A program made the translations under genes and the position numbers. Below the pieces are notes generated by a model, which saw nothing but the letters and a program-made list of their open reading frames with translations, was not told the DNA's origin and did not search any database. Source: Litsea cubeba (taxonomy: Eukaryota; Streptophyta; Magnoliopsida; Laurales; Lauraceae). Taken from it: a DNA stretch of 64,000 nucleotides. The stretch spans positions 59,622,491 to 59,686,490 of the forward strand of contig CM022950.1 in assembly GCA_012931725.1 (NCBI GenBank), read 5' to 3'. Positions 34,031 to 48,389 of the stretch are shown in pieces (positions within the stretch are counted from its first letter, which is position 1; every line of letters starts with the position of its first letter).

Positions 34031-36546
34031 TCTTGTGGTTCAAGATTTAATTTTGAACTCTTAGTCCAACTAAACTGTAACCAAGATTTTTTATTTCAAA
34101 TCTAACTCGATCCAATTAATTTGTGAAAGGGTTTTATTTGAATCAAATTCCATCTCAAACAAATCTGAGTTGAATCGGCTCAATAGAATTGTGAAACAAG
34201 GATGGAAAAACCTTTAGTTAAAGGAGCGGACATCTACTGCGGGGGCCATTTATTGAGAATTTGAGCCACTCAAAATGAATACCTCCCCTATACGTGGGAT
34301 AGTCCTAAATTTAATTGCAACAACCATTGACAAATGTGTCTGTTGGGTCAACAACAGAGGATCGATTATTTGGAGCCCTACCCATAGCCGACACTTTTTT
34401 TTAAAGCAAATTTGATATCCTCAACTCGCGCCCAGTGTGGTTCAGCTAACCCAATCCACATTAACCTGCAACTCATGAGTCAACTTGAATTTACTTGCAT
34501 AATGTGTGGGTCAACCTATAGTTAACTCAATCTAACCCGACTGTCCTTATTTATAAAAGCTAATCTATTAACATTTTTCTAACTTATATATTGAACCAAT
34601 CTATCTAAACTTTGCCCTGTTGTAAATGCTTGGCCCAAGCCCTATATCATCTCAAGAATTAGATGAATTAGTCATGCGGGTTAGGAGGGTTAAGCAAACT
34701 CGACTTGTTTTTAAATTAGATCTAGGAGAATCTGACCCATATTTTATGTGGGTTATAATTTGGCGGGTCAATTATGTGTGGGATTAGGATTGTGTTAGTG
34801 GGTCGGGTCAAGTCATGTCGCCCCAAACTAGAATAGGAGTTTGTAATGATTGATCATTGGTTAATAACAAAACTAATACATTATCAATCAATCACATTCA
34901 TTAATCACCTTATTAATCAACATTCAACCTTTGTGATGGGATCAAATTAAAGCCGTTTATTTTTCATTGGTGGGCTCCATAAGACTGGCCTAGGAGGACA
35001 TCGATTTTGCCACATGTCACTTCAAAGTGAAGCTGATGTGATTGATGGACGGATGGGATGGGGTCTTTTTTGATAGGGACCGGGTGTCACAGTCAAAATT
35101 GCGTAGTGGATGACGTGGCAGACAAGATTGCGAGGCACAGACAGCAAGACAGCACCGCCCGCGAAGCACGGGAGCCTTTCTCTGCCTCGACACGTCAGCT
35201 CAATCCTTGGAACTGGAATTGCTGTGGGTCTAGGGCTTTTTCAGTTGAAGTGAGATTTTAGATAAAAGCCACTTCTGTTTTTGACATTTACAACTCACCA
35301 CCTCTAGTTTTTTCTCTTTTTAGGTTAGGGCATATTTTGATAACAAGTGAGGAATCTGCCTTGCGTTTGAGGATTCCTTCCTGAAAATTTATATAGTTAA
35401 AGATTTCACATTAATATCGACACATATAGGTAAAAAAAGTTGGTATCTATGTACAAATCAGCAAAATTGAGAATTTTCAACTCTTATTCATCGACCAGAC
35501 TTGAAAGTTCAAAAAAATAAAAAAATCTCAAGTTTTAGTCGAGTTGAGCTTGCAGCAGGTTGGGCTTTAGCCACAATTAATATTTCAATTATAATATATT
35601 AAGATGGAAGATTTTAGATTTAGTTTTGAACTTACTTTTTAATTTTGACCAAAAAGTATTTTTGATTTTTACGGCCATTAACATACTCTACGGCTGCTTT
35701 CCACTAATATGCTTCCCCTACTTATGGACTCACATCTTTTCCCCTTCTAACATACATAAAATCCTATTTCTTCGTGAATATATACGTAATTAATACGGAT
35801 TTTTATGCTAGTTCTGTATTATTATTGAAAGATAGGACCCATCTAACAAAATCCAAATAAATGCCGTCTTCATATTACAATCTACCAAAAGTAAGCTCTG
35901 TAAGTAAAAAGTCAACTAAAGTTACTGAAAAGACAATTGTAACAGAAACTCCTTTTCCCTTTTCAATAACCAACCATCAGTTTCATTAAAAAAATATATA
36001 TTGGATTGTTGAAAATAGACACACTAGAAAATAGTTCAATAACTCAATTTTGACTAGGTTTGACTCAGCCAATTCTACTTGACTCAAAGCACACTGAGTC
36101 CTTGATCAAAGGCTTTCTAAATCATGATAAACCTGCCTAAGTCACTTGAATCAGTTTCCCTCCAGTTAATTTTCATAGCTGACTCAAACCATGTAATTGG
36201 AGAAATGGACCAGCTGCTTAGGGTTTCCTAGTTAAATAGAGTAGCAAGGATAGGAAAATGAAACAACTTTTCCAATGACTTTCTTAAAAAGTAAGAGCTA
36301 CATTCATCTTTAAACATTGCACACTAAGCCATTCAAATTAGCATCTAAAACATCAATGAAGAGCATAGATGAAACAAGAACATTGCTAATAAAACAGTAT
36401 AATGATATGGATAATGTGCACTTACATTACTAGCAATCCTCCTCTTCTTATTCCTAACTTTTTTCTTGAATTTACACAAGAGGACTAATTTCATTAACCA
36501 ATGGTGCATGTAGGTTCTGTTTCCCTCCGCGGCAACTGCCTTGTAC
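34031..36546. other. Intergenic; nothing recognised
   Basis: AT-rich DNA between the tRNA gene and the convergent kelch gene. The last few hundred bases before 36547 are the probable 3' UTR and polyadenylation region of the kelch gene on the minus strand. No other gene signal was seen. Confidence 0.4.
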
Positions 36547-39500
36547 TCACAGTGTTAAAACTACACCTTGAAGATCACTACTAAGCCTTGTTTGTTGCTT
36601 GGCAGTTGATGGGGTGGCTCTGATGATGTTTGGCTGTTGAGCTTGGCCAGCTGGGTCACCAGATTCTGGCTCTAGAAATGTTGCTGGGTGGGAAGGTCTA
36701 ACATTAAAACCAGTATCAAGATTCGAATTCAGAAATGGTCGAGTGACAACGAATTGAGTGGCTGGAGATGGATTACAAAGAGTCCTTGCTGTTTGTGTAA
36801 CAACCCCAGGTCCCTGATCATAAATAGCAAGGAAATGCTTCAATGAATTTATAGAATTAACGTTCGACAAAAGACTAGATTAGTAGCAGACTGCAAACTG
36901 TGAATACTTGGACTCTCATTGTGCTTGTTTGGAGCATTGTAAACAAAATGCAGGTAACTGGGTATACACATAAATAAGGTTTCATTAAGGTTGAGAAACT
37001 CATGACTCGGACTTGAATCATCCAATGCAAAAAAATCGACTCAAATAGAGTCAGCACGGAGACTCGAAAGTCATATTTTTTAAATAATCTCAAAATATTT
37101 AAAAATGAATCAAATAGTTATAAAATATAAAGAAACATTTATTTACGTGCATTCATGATAATCAACTCAAATGAATAAATTTATGTGCAAGAAAAATACT
37201 ATAATAAGGAAAATAAAAGAAAAAAACATTGCATATTATGTAATTTGATAGTCCAAATATCGAATGTAAAAGATCAAATATAAGTTTCAAGTTATATTCC
37301 GGACATCATTTTTAAATTGTTGTGACTCCAAAACCTCATGTCTAATTATTTAAAAATAACATTAATTGTTCAAAATCAGATCTACTTATCAAATGGTTCA
37401 GAATGCAAATAATTTATAATAATGAGGTGACTTGGCCGAGTCTCCCCTATATTTGACTCGGTCCTTTGTCAAAATGAGATGACTCGGGAGAGTTATGAGT
37501 CATTTTGAGGAGTTTTCCAACCTTGGATTTCTTGTGTCTGAATAACCTGAATTACAGTTGTTTTGTTCTTTACCAAGGCCAATTATAAGTAACAAAATTA
37601 CAGGTAAATTGAGTGAAGGGCAACTAAATTCCTGAGAATCCAAACAGAGCCACTGGTTGTACATTTGAAGCATAAGTTTCTTTTGTGGGTCCCATCATAT
37701 GCGTCCCAACATCCAACAATTCAGTCTGCGAAATATTGACCTATTTATGTTTCATGTGTGAGTTTTGTGTGCATAAATTAGAAGCTTACAGGAGAGAACA
37801 AGACCCCTCTGAAAATCTGACCATTGACATTGGCAGTCATGAGGTAGCCAGAATCGAAAGCTCCATCAACAGTTCCTCGAACCTCAGCACCAAGCTACAA
37901 AGAGACACGAGGGAGAAACTTTAAAGGATGCATAATAAAATGCTTTGATTCAGGAAAGATTAAAGAACCGTGCATTTGACGCTTTTATGTTCATATTCAA
38001 TGTTTTGGGTGGTGAAAAAATAAAATTCGCATTGTGTGAGGAATAATAACTACTTTTAACACCTTTTCTGATGAAAATGAAATTTTAGATGCTTAGTGCT
38101 AATAGTGATCTGTGTCAGGATTACAGCTGAAAAATGTGTGCGCCACCTAAACACTGAGCAGAACAAATAACCATCCATGCTATGAAGCTATTCAAACAGT
38201 TTGAAACTTTGTTTATATAAGAAAATTCTCATTTTAAAGACGTTTGGTGTAGATGTAATGTCTTACTAAGGGGGAAACTGGTGGTCTCTGCTGCGGAAGC
38301 TTCTGATCTGCCTGTGAGTATTGTACATCTTGACTTCCAGTGTGGGCGACACGAATAAACTGTTCTGCCTTGGGATGTCTTCGACTCTCACTAGTTATGA
38401 AAGGAAAGTCCACAGTAGTTCTTCGAAAACAATTTCTCTGCTCCATTTGGTTTTTCATTGTGTTGTTAGATTGGTGGTGGTTGTGAGTCTGGTTCTGCTG
38501 CTTGCACAGACCCAAGAGTGGAGAGACCATGGTCTGCTCTTGATGGGAATGGGATAGAGACTGAGATGAATGTTGGGATAGAGAATGAGAATGTTCTTCT
38601 TCTTCTAATTCTACATCCCAAGCATTTGGGTTGCTGTTTATCTTTCTCTTTGCATGAACACCATCTGAAAAAAAAAAAAAAAAGACTAATGTTCATGTAT
38701 CTGAAGAATGAAACATTGGATTCACTAATGAAACCAAATACATTGATCCAACAGGATTTAAAACCAACCTGAGCTACATAAGATGGGGTGCTTATGTTCA
38801 GCATCTTTCTCACAGTTACTGCAATTTGATTCACCATAGCTGAAAACCATATTTCTCTGATGATAAAATCAGGTAGAAGCTTGTTGTCAGAAGATTTTTA
38901 ACAAGTCTTTGAAAGGTCAGTGTCTAAAGCTATGTTCAGTGGAAGACTGGATATTGAAACTTGCAATACTTCAGCCTTTCAAATTGCATGTGGGCAGATA
39001 AGCAATTTATTTAGACGACAGGTGGTAAATGTTGCATTTCGCATACATGAACATACATCTTTAGATCATGAACTTACCATGTTTCCAGTCTCTCTAACAT
39101 ACTTCCGTTTCGCTTGGTTCCAGTGATTACCAAAAATCTTGCACAAGGAAATGTTGTAACGGCCATTTGGGTGCTCAGCTCCTAGTTGAAGGATAAGCAA
39201 TTCATTTAGAGGACGCTCATCCTCGCCGCATCTGCAAGATTGAAAAACCAACATAAAATGGTATTATCATCAGCTATAGCTTTTTTTTGGAATCACAGAA
39301 TGGTAAGCTGGGTGGTACTTCAATAAGAAAAACTACCCAATATTTGTTTGATCAGGATTATTTATTTATTATTTTTTATGGGTGATTTCTCATCTGACAC
39401 CAACCCTCCATTTGTCTGGGCTAGGGACCGCTGCTAAGAAAACATATGGAGGAATATAGAGAACCCAAAAGGCAGTCATATTTACATAGGCTTAAAACAG

Positions 39501-42500
39501 ATGTATGAACTTACCCTCCATAGATGGCAATATCCGAGTCAATAACTACAGCACTATGAGAAAATCGCCCATGTGGTTGCTGACCACGTATATCAAACTG
39601 AGTCCATGAGCAAGTATGCAAATCAAGAACCCAAACATCATTATAGTAGTGCTTATCACCAACACCACCTATGACATAAACCTGCAAGCCAACCCAAAAG
39701 GAGGGCAAATTTTCTTTATTTTCTCAATCACCACTTACTGAAATAATAATAACAAAAAAAAAAAAAAAACACATCACTTTCATATCCATCAATAAAAAAG
39801 TTGTCTTGCCTTGGTTCCAACATTTACAGCTGCATGGCCTGCCCTAAACCCAGGTGAAGATCCTTGAATAGCCAACTGCAACAAAATTGTTTAACTATAA
39901 AATTGAAGAGCAAAATAAACAGAGTACATATTCTAAACTGATTTTGACATATACCCAAATGAAGGCTTAATCAAAAGGATTTTAAATATGTTAAAAGGAT
40001 GGATGGTTCCTGATTAAAATAAGGTGGCAGCACTACAATCAGAAATCACATTGTGTGGAGTACTAATATTCCAATTATCCCACCTCAAAGCAACATCAGA
40101 AAACTCACAAGGACTTGAGATGGGAAAGGGAGGGGAAATAATACCATCTCAGTCATTTGCTATCCAATTTCTACAGCACATCAGCTATAAAGCAGCATGA
40201 GCAAACATATCCTCTGCCCAAATAGTCAAACCATATATGAATTTGGGTGCATTTGAATGCACCAATGCTTTGATAAAAGATAGAACATACCCTGGACCAG
40301 GTTAGAGCATCCATGTCAAGAACATCAACTTCTCCATGATAGCGGTCACCACAGTCTCCACCATAAACGATAAGCTTGTTCTCAATCGCCACTGCAGTAT
40401 GGCTGTCCCTAGGTGCAGGAAGATCTCCCTTAACCTCTGGAGAAGTCCACTTCATGGTCTTAAGGTCTAGAACATGCACATCATTCAAGTAATTACCTTC
40501 CCCTTCCCCACTACCCCCAAATACCACTAATCTATCATCACCTACAACAGTAGCCGTATGACTTTCTCGGGGGGATGGCGGGTGTCCTTCGCAAATGGGT
40601 TGACTCCATTCATTTGTTCCCAGATCCAACACATGAAGGTCATTTACCTTTTTATAACCATTGGTACCCCCAAAAATTATCATCTTGTGCCCCACAAGTA
40701 CCGCACTATGGCTGTCTCTACTACCAGGAAGTTGGCCAGTTGTTGAAAGTGAACTCCAAGCCATTGTATCCAAATTCAGCATCAGAACGTCGCTGAAATG
40801 TAGCCCCCCACAACAGCCCTGAAATGGGTATGAAGACTAAAAGATAAGACATTGGATAATGGCAGGACTAGAGTCAAAGGAAAGATGTCTCCAATTGAAA
40901 TGAACGTGAATATATAGAAGACATGGTTTTGTCAACCTGACATTATGGTTAATTCTGATTAACTTAGGCTAGTTTTTCTACCTCTTATCAGTTGTAGAGG
41001 CCAGGTTTCAGTCACCACAATTCAGTTCCATTAATATTGAGTCATACTCTAACTTCATAAATAACTCAAAATATCACAATTAAAGAGAAACTGATGCGAA
41101 ACTAAAAAAACCCAGAACTTTAATAATAGTAGAAAAAGAGGATGAAATGAGTCAAAGATCCACACAGGGTCTCTCTTTGATGTTAATTTCTACAAACCCT
41201 AGTTTGAAAGATAGGTGAGAATGTGAGATACCCAAGATCAATGATCACGACACCATAAATTTTTATTGCAGAAAAGTAGAACACTCACAAAGATATCTCA
41301 AGTAAACAGAGGAAAAATAAAAATATATTGACTTTTGGTAATGATAAGAGAGCATAAAAAACACCTGTGTGCCAAAAAATAAAAGATTTTTCACTAGTAT
41401 TGAAGGATCTATTCTCTAGAAATATCTTTTCCTACTTTATCAAAGCAGAAAACACTCATTAAACAACTCAAATATATATCTAAAAAAGGAATCCTAATCT
41501 AACAATGATTTTAACATAATATTAACAGATGTAGGGAAGGGACTAGGACAACAGAGCAAATTAAGGCATAAAGCTATGTTGAAGTGGGGTCTGTAACTGT
41601 GTCCAACTCTTACAGTTTTGATTGTAAACCCTACAACCTTTTACACAATACCATGCCAGTGAAAGCAAAATGGATTAAAGGGAAATCCTAAAACATTTGG
41701 CAGGGAAAAGAAAAGGAATCCCATACTAATAATCAGTTTCCATCATAGAAAGCATTAACACCATACTAAAGTTTAAAAATTACCTTGGAATAGTTACATA
41801 TTGACATGACTTTATGGATGCTGAGCATCAACAAAAATAAAGAATGAGAAAAGAAAAGGACCAACACAACCCAAACTTCCCAACTTACAGCTCAATTAAC
41901 ATGAGTCTTGCAAAAATGATTCAAAGAACCTGGAAAAAGTGAAAAGGAAAAAAAGAATCTAACACACTGGCTTCAAAAGAGCTCTCAAACAATTCCATAA
42001 AACAAAAAATCAGTAACCATGGAGAAATTAGAAAAAGAAGAAGAGAGATACAGATCCAGGGATGGGGTCAATGCTAAAAATTATAATAGTGATAGAGATC
42101 ACATTAAACCTACACAGCAAAATTGCTGCATAGATGACTAACCCCACAAACATTGTAGTTAGCAAAAGAAAACGTAAGCGAAACCCAGAATTTATTTAAT
42201 GACAAGCAATCTTCCAAGCTGATGAGCCAAAGGGAACAGAACCAAACTGCAGAAAAAAAAAAAAAAACAAGCAACTACCCAAGTTGAGAGCAAACCAAAA
42301 TCACAAAAGAAGCAAGTTCTCAGATTACCTTGAAGGACAATAGGTTAGTATATAAGAGACTAAACAGATCAAAAAAAAAAAAAAAAAAGGAACTGAAGAC
42401 ACCCCTGTAACAACCAAAAGAAAGAAAAAACGAGTAAAGTATACAGGATTATGCAGAACTGCAGACAACAACAGTAACATTGCAGGAAATAAAAATGTCC

Positions 42501-42816
42501 AAACATACTACATCAAGAATGCTAAGATAAAAAGGAAAAATTCATTTAAGAAAAAACAAGACTACTTCTGAAAATAGAAAAGTCTGTGAAATGAAAAGGA
42601 AGGAATTGAAATGAAAAGGCATATGGAAAAATTAATCAAAGAGAAAATGATGGGTTTAAACAAACATACCCCAAAAACATAGACTACCCCATTTGAGTAG
42701 CAGGCAGAATGACCCCATCTCTCAGAAGGATTGAAACCCAAAACCTTTGGATACAGCCACATTGCATTCTTCTTCACAATTTCTCCACCCAAAGAACCCA
42801 TCTCGTCAAACCCCAC
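36547..42816 (-). CDS. Kelch-repeat protein (plant galactose oxidase/kelch superfamily)
   Basis: Nine exons (5' to 3'): 42670-42816, 40291-40818, 39810-39875, 39515-39681, 39078-39231, 38769-38856, 38267-38664, 37790-37894, 36547-36813. The frames join to 1920 nt and 639 aa. About residues 23-330 form a kelch beta-propeller. Blades recur as RWGHSACYSNGVVYVFGG, RDSHSAVLVGHKMIIFGG, RESHTATVVGDDRLVVFGG, RDSHTAVAIENKLIVYGG, FRAGHAAVNVGTKVYVIGG and RFSHSAVVIDSDIAIYGG. A conserved CGEDERPLNELLILQLG follows, then a linker rich in His, Gln and Ser. After it comes a compact segment EVRGTVDGAFDSGYLMTANV ending in FRGVLFSPGPG, and a disordered tail. Kelch propellers usually bind protein partners; the exact role is unknown. 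The second Met (42801, MGSLGGE) is an equally good start. Intron 3 begins GC rather than GT. Confidence 0.93.
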
Positions 42817-43200
42817 CAGATTGAAGAAAACACCAGCCCTTCTAACAATTCAAGACCAACAGCCCCATTTTGTATTGAAGAAGGATGCAAGGCAGATGGG
42901 TAAAAAGTAAAGGAACAACCAACTCAAGTTAAACATCACAGACATCTGTAGTAGACAAGATATGATGGGTGCTTTCAAGTCCAAGGCACTGTGTCAACCA
43001 ACATGAACAAGATGATGGTGAAAAACATAGTAAAGCTATTCCTGCTAAATCTAAAGAAATCTCTTCGGATATTATCAGATGGACAGATAGGTGCATATTT
43101 AGACTTAAGAATTAAGATGACTTTGAAGAAGAATACAACGAGTGATGTAATATCATGGGAGTGTGACTGAAGAGAGAGAGAGAGACAGAGAGAGAGAGGT
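42817..43200 (-). promoter_or_regulatory. 5' UTR / promoter of the kelch gene with (GA)n stretch
   Basis: The region 5' of the kelch start carries AGAGAGAGAGAGACAGAGAG at 43171-43198 on the plus strand, i.e. a CT-rich run on the coding strand, a common feature of plant 5' UTRs and promoters. A leader intron is possible but was not demonstrated. Confidence 0.4.
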
Positions 43201-46200
43201 GCATGGAATGTGTGTAGGGAGTAGGGACCCACCTCTCATGTCTAAAGATTATTTGGTACTCTGCAAGACAATGTAATGATTTTTCACTTCATCCATGTTC
43301 AAACTTTGTACACACGTGACATGTCTGTAGCATCCGATCCAGATACCAAAGTAGAACTCACTGTAGGCCTACCAATATAAGATTCAGGCAGTTCAAAATA
43401 AATGCACTCTTGGCTCAATTCTCACCGTAATAGGTGTTGATATCAATGTAAAATCGAACGTGAAATTAAAAATGTAATTAAGACAATCTCAAGTAAAATT
43501 TCTTAGTGGAAGCGATTACTGCCAAAGTAAAATTTGAGAATATCTGTTAGGTAAGAAAGACGTTCATTTTGAGCAACTCGAATCTTCCATGGGTGCCCTT
43601 CCTTGTGAATTCCACTCCTATGCATGGAATGCATTAGGAGACCCTAACAAATCTGGATTTTGAGTAATATTGTAATTCAGTCAAACAGTGTGCTTCCTTG
43701 AAAATTAAATCGGTTGGCCGTAAGTTTAGCATTAATGAAAATATACCATGAAAAGTATTGACTATCATAGTTCATTAGACCATGAACAGAATCGACTATT
43801 ATCATAGGCTATCATAAGATTTGGAAAACAGGTACATGAAAATTGACAATATAAGAAAAATGAAGAGAGTCAAATTCATGTTTTACATGTCAACAATATA
43901 ATGGTCAGCATAACTTTGGTGAAAGTAAAATATGTCAAAATAAAATAAGGTGAAAGCAATAACGCCCCCAACCCATTCTTTTATTTTTTGTTATTATTTT
44001 TGACGGTCCTGATGCCTTGATCAGTTAGGACAGTGTTGCCAGTAAGCTTGTGACACGTGTACAGTGGGTGTAGCAAAACTCCATGGTCCTGAAGAGTATG
44101 AAACAGGTACTCCTGAGGTCCCTTGTCATTTGAAAATTGTTTATTTATCTCTGTTTTCAGTTGTCCAACTGAAAATGATGGAAGGTGATGGGCATCAGAT
44201 TGTGGGATATGATGGGAGTGTTTGGGGGGAGGTTTTCAGGTCTTTCAAGAAAGGGACATGAATGGGGAAAGATGGGGGTAATATTTTAATTGTGGTTCTG
44301 TTTTGGTGGGAGTGTCATTGGGATTGATTGACAGGGAAGTTGTCTCTCATTTTCATAGGGTGTTTCTTTGATGTTGATCTGTAGAAAGATGGAAAGTCTT
44401 TGGGTGACTCTTTGGGGTCACTTTACAAGAAGTCTCTGTATCAAAGGAGCAAGGTATTCATTTGATATATTTTGTGGGGCCTACTGGTTTATTGAGAAAT
44501 TTCTATAAAAAAAAAAAGTTTCATTGAATGTTGATAATTATAACATCATAGACTACAAAATGGGCAGTTGAAATGTTCAAAACAGAACGTCCCCATTTCA
44601 AACTGATTTTTCAAATTTATGACATTAAGTAAGATAGTTATCAATATTGGATAACTCTATTTTTTTTTTATTGATTTCAAAGCTTTTTGCATTTGGTAGA
44701 TCCATTAAATACTGTAGTAATGTAAGATTTTTTAGATTTTGTCTATGAAGTGCATGAATCTAGATAGGATCTGAGTTATGTATACTTGGAGTTAGAGGTG
44801 GGTCCGGCATTGGTAAGATGTATAAGAGTTTTACCTGGAAAAAAAAAATCTCTTGTGGACTCAACATCCACTTAGCACATCCCATGTAGAAATGTCTCTT
44901 CCCAAGGCTCTTGGAGAAATGGTTATTCACAGTAATAAAGTTTTGGGAAGTAGGAGCAAAGAAGGGTGTTATCTTTTTTTTTTATTTTTTTTTTAAATCT
45001 TACAAATGACCACTCATACTTTTAACAATTGCCAATTACTCCTTTATGCAAATATGATATTTTCACTGCCAATGGGCTTTTTTTTTTTTCCGCTAGAATT
45101 TAGGAATGCATGGTCAAAAGAATCCAAAACTATTAAAGATGTAAGGGTCAAGGATAGAACATAAAGATTTAGATGGGACCTTGACGGTTGGATATCTATT
45201 CGATATTTTCCATTGATTCAATTTTCATTAAAAATAGAGCATTTTATGATTATTTTGAATATATATTTATTATTGATCGTTCATTTTTAAACACTTATAA
45301 AAATACAAAGTTGAATTCCTAAGAATTCAATAACATGAAACAAATGTGCCCTCCTGCATGAATAGTTACATTTGTAGATAGTCTATCAAACTATTTCCCC
45401 ATTACATGTGAATTGACACTACAATCAACTTGAGACTCATCTTACCATTACTCAAAGTCGAATTGCATCTTAAAAAATATTTTATTAAAAGATTATTAGA
45501 TTTTAAGGCTATTAAATCAAGCATTAGGATAATCTAAAGGAGCTAATCATTTGCCTAACCCTTATTTCCAGCACGAGCTTTCCATCTCCTCTACCCTCTT
45601 GTGGCTTGCATCTATGTAGGCTCAACGAACTCGACCACATGTGAAGAATATATAGTCCATTTGTAGGAGAAAAATTTCCATTATTCTCCTATATGAAAAT
45701 CTCAATCACCCACATTGATCATTTATTAATAGAGGTGTTAATCAGAAAGGATGGCTAGGTTAAAGGCCTATAGTCCACTTAATTGTCAGGCTAGAAAATG
45801 GGGCCATGTTGGGCTCATCACCGATCTGGCCTAGGTCGCCCTTATTTGACATAGAATTGTGATGAGGACTCACTTAAACCTTCATTGATTTGAGTTAAAC
45901 TTGGAATGTTGACCTGGAATGACCATATAAATTCAATTAATATACATAGAATGAACACTCTTAGTTTGATCTGAATCAAGTTAAATCATAAAACTAAATG
46001 CGCATCATGAAAAGTTAATAAATTCCGAACCTTCAAACTTGTGTGTCCTAAGGGCTCACTAGTTCGCATGGAATTAAAGTCTTAGGGATCTTAAGAAATA
46101 TAATTTTAAGGTTACATCTATGAAATGCAAAAAATTGGATAGCACAGAAAAGTCTTTGACATTTTGCACTTGCCATTTTCTCCTTATTTGATGTATATAG

Positions 46201-48389
46201 TACTTAATTTTCTGCATGGAATGTGCAAAAAAAAGAAAAAAAGAAAAAAAGAAAAAGTAGTTTTTCTGAACTCTACAAAAAATTCATTTCCTAAGATAAA
46301 GAGTAGAAATCACTCCTTTGCGACATTTTAAAATTCCAACATCGCACAAACATATATACTTAAAGTCGTTAACATTGAAAAGACATATGAAAAATCTATA
46401 AATTGCCATCAAGTAATTCATCCTTTCAGGGCGGGGTTTACCATAAAGCCACACAAAGCCATTGCTTTAGGCTACAAAAAAAAGGGCCCCATAATAACGG
46501 CTAACATTTTTTGAAATTTCAAAAAAGCAAACTTGTCAACTGCCATATCTTTTTTTCTCCAAAAAATATAAGGCCCCATAGTAACTCTCTCTTGAGAAGA
46601 TACAATCAAGATTTTCATGGGACTTATAGTGTCATTTATGGCCTATTATATTTCCAAATCTACCCCTTACATTTCTATTACTAGGAGTCCAACTGATTTT
46701 AGCACATCATTATATTTCTAACAGTCCATGGTATCAAATCTCAACCATACATTCAATCATGAACTTGCTTCACAAGCCTTTCTCATTATTTTTGTGTATC
46801 TTATTTCAATAGGGGCCCATTAGGCCATTTAGTTTTAATCCATGATGTGGTTGTAATAGATCCATAGCTTGGGATTTCATCCCTAATAATAGATCTTAAA
46901 ATTTAAGATAAACAATGGCCCCTCGACGGACTTTATTCACCTGCCCACATTGCATATAAGCACCGTGCATATGAAACATCCAAAACGCGGGGTACACCTC
47001 TGAAGTCTATCATGGATGGTCCTGACTCATAGTGTATATTCGCACCGTGCACAGGTGAAAATGCTTTGAGCCCCACAAGTGGCAGATTCAAAAAATTTTT
47101 TTGTGGGGGGTCGAGCGAAATAGGTAGTTGGATTTTGTGATCCAAAGATTTCTATGTGAGTTTTGGGGATGAGCCCAGATTTCTTATGTGGGTTTTGGAG
47201 GTGGACTTAAGATAAGTTAGCAAAATTTGAATATAAAAACTTAATTAGTAATTTTGCATCACAAAAAGTAAGAAAAATAAATTTTAAATAAAATATTTAT
47301 AATAATGTTAAAACATAGAAAATACCTCAATTGTCGCTTTAAGACTCAAATTATCTCGAGTCGGCCTGCCTCCTTTGATGGAAATAATTTAAGGGAAGAT
47401 GAAAAATAATTACTCAACTCATAAGAAACTCATGTTCCATCTACATCTTCAAACTACATCCTTCGATAAGACCCATTCTACTATAAATTTTTAGAAGCTC
47501 AATTCCACACAAACAAACAGACTCAAATGGCATATTTAGGGCACATTTGAATGGTGTATGTGAAACATAAGTTTTCCATGAAAACAAAACCCCACCTTAT
47601 TTTTGGTTGGAAAGTGTTCGCAACAGAATATTTTTTATTTTTATTTTTTTTAACGTAAAAGCGATTATCCAAACATGCCCTTAATATGTTATTCATACAC
47701 AATCTACCCGGTAAATTGTAACCATCTCAAGTGGGCCCACACAAGGGATGTGCCCCTTATAAATATTACAGCCGAGTTGGCAGCATAACGTTATGGAAGG
47801 CCACGTGCGTTCGAGCTTGTTGAGAATCAAATAGAATTCTTGAAATGGTGGCAAAAGCTTTATATTTGGTGACCGTGTGACTTTCAAGATGTGTATTTGA
47901 GATCTGTCTCTGTACAAAGATACTCTACTTGTCCCCATAAAAAAATATTATACACATCTTTCATCATAACTTGTAATTTTATAGTCTAGTCTGAGATAGT
48001 TGATCTGGTGGAAAATCATCTTTATCTATATTCGATCCTGTTCATTTGAAAATTTTAAAACATATTCCATGGTCAAGATAAAATGATTGATTTTTTTTTT
48101 TTTTTTTTTGTGTGTGTGTGGGAGATTACTAAAAATCACTTGCATGCAGTTTCTAATAAATGATTATTCCAGTTACTCTTTATGTTTAGAAATACAATGT
48201 TAACTTAATGGTGGCTAAAATTGTGATTTAAAATAAGAACTATGGACCTGTTTATGTTGGGTATGTCTTGCATGTCGGTTTAACCGGATGGTGCATTGGG
48301 TTAGCCATGATATATTGGGGTTTGAGGGTGTTTTAGTCATTATGTATGACGGCTTTCAAGGGCATAGAAACGGGATATATAATGGTGTA
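43201..48389. other. Intergenic; no gene recognised
   Basis: AT-rich DNA of 5 kb without a credible coding region. At 46428-46590 a stretch beginning CAGGGCGGGGTTTACC and containing AAAGGGCCCCATAATAA and AAGGCCCCATAGTAA words resembles the edge of a hAT-type element, but the partner end was not found. A GT/T-rich microsatellite lies at about 48092-48121. Confidence 0.35.

Noticed and set aside
33789..34043. 84-codon minus-strand frame with an internal repeat (NANCYYECQKNEKGQ twice)
   Set aside because: It is the antisense of the tRNA gene plus the 48-bp tandem duplication, not a protein gene.
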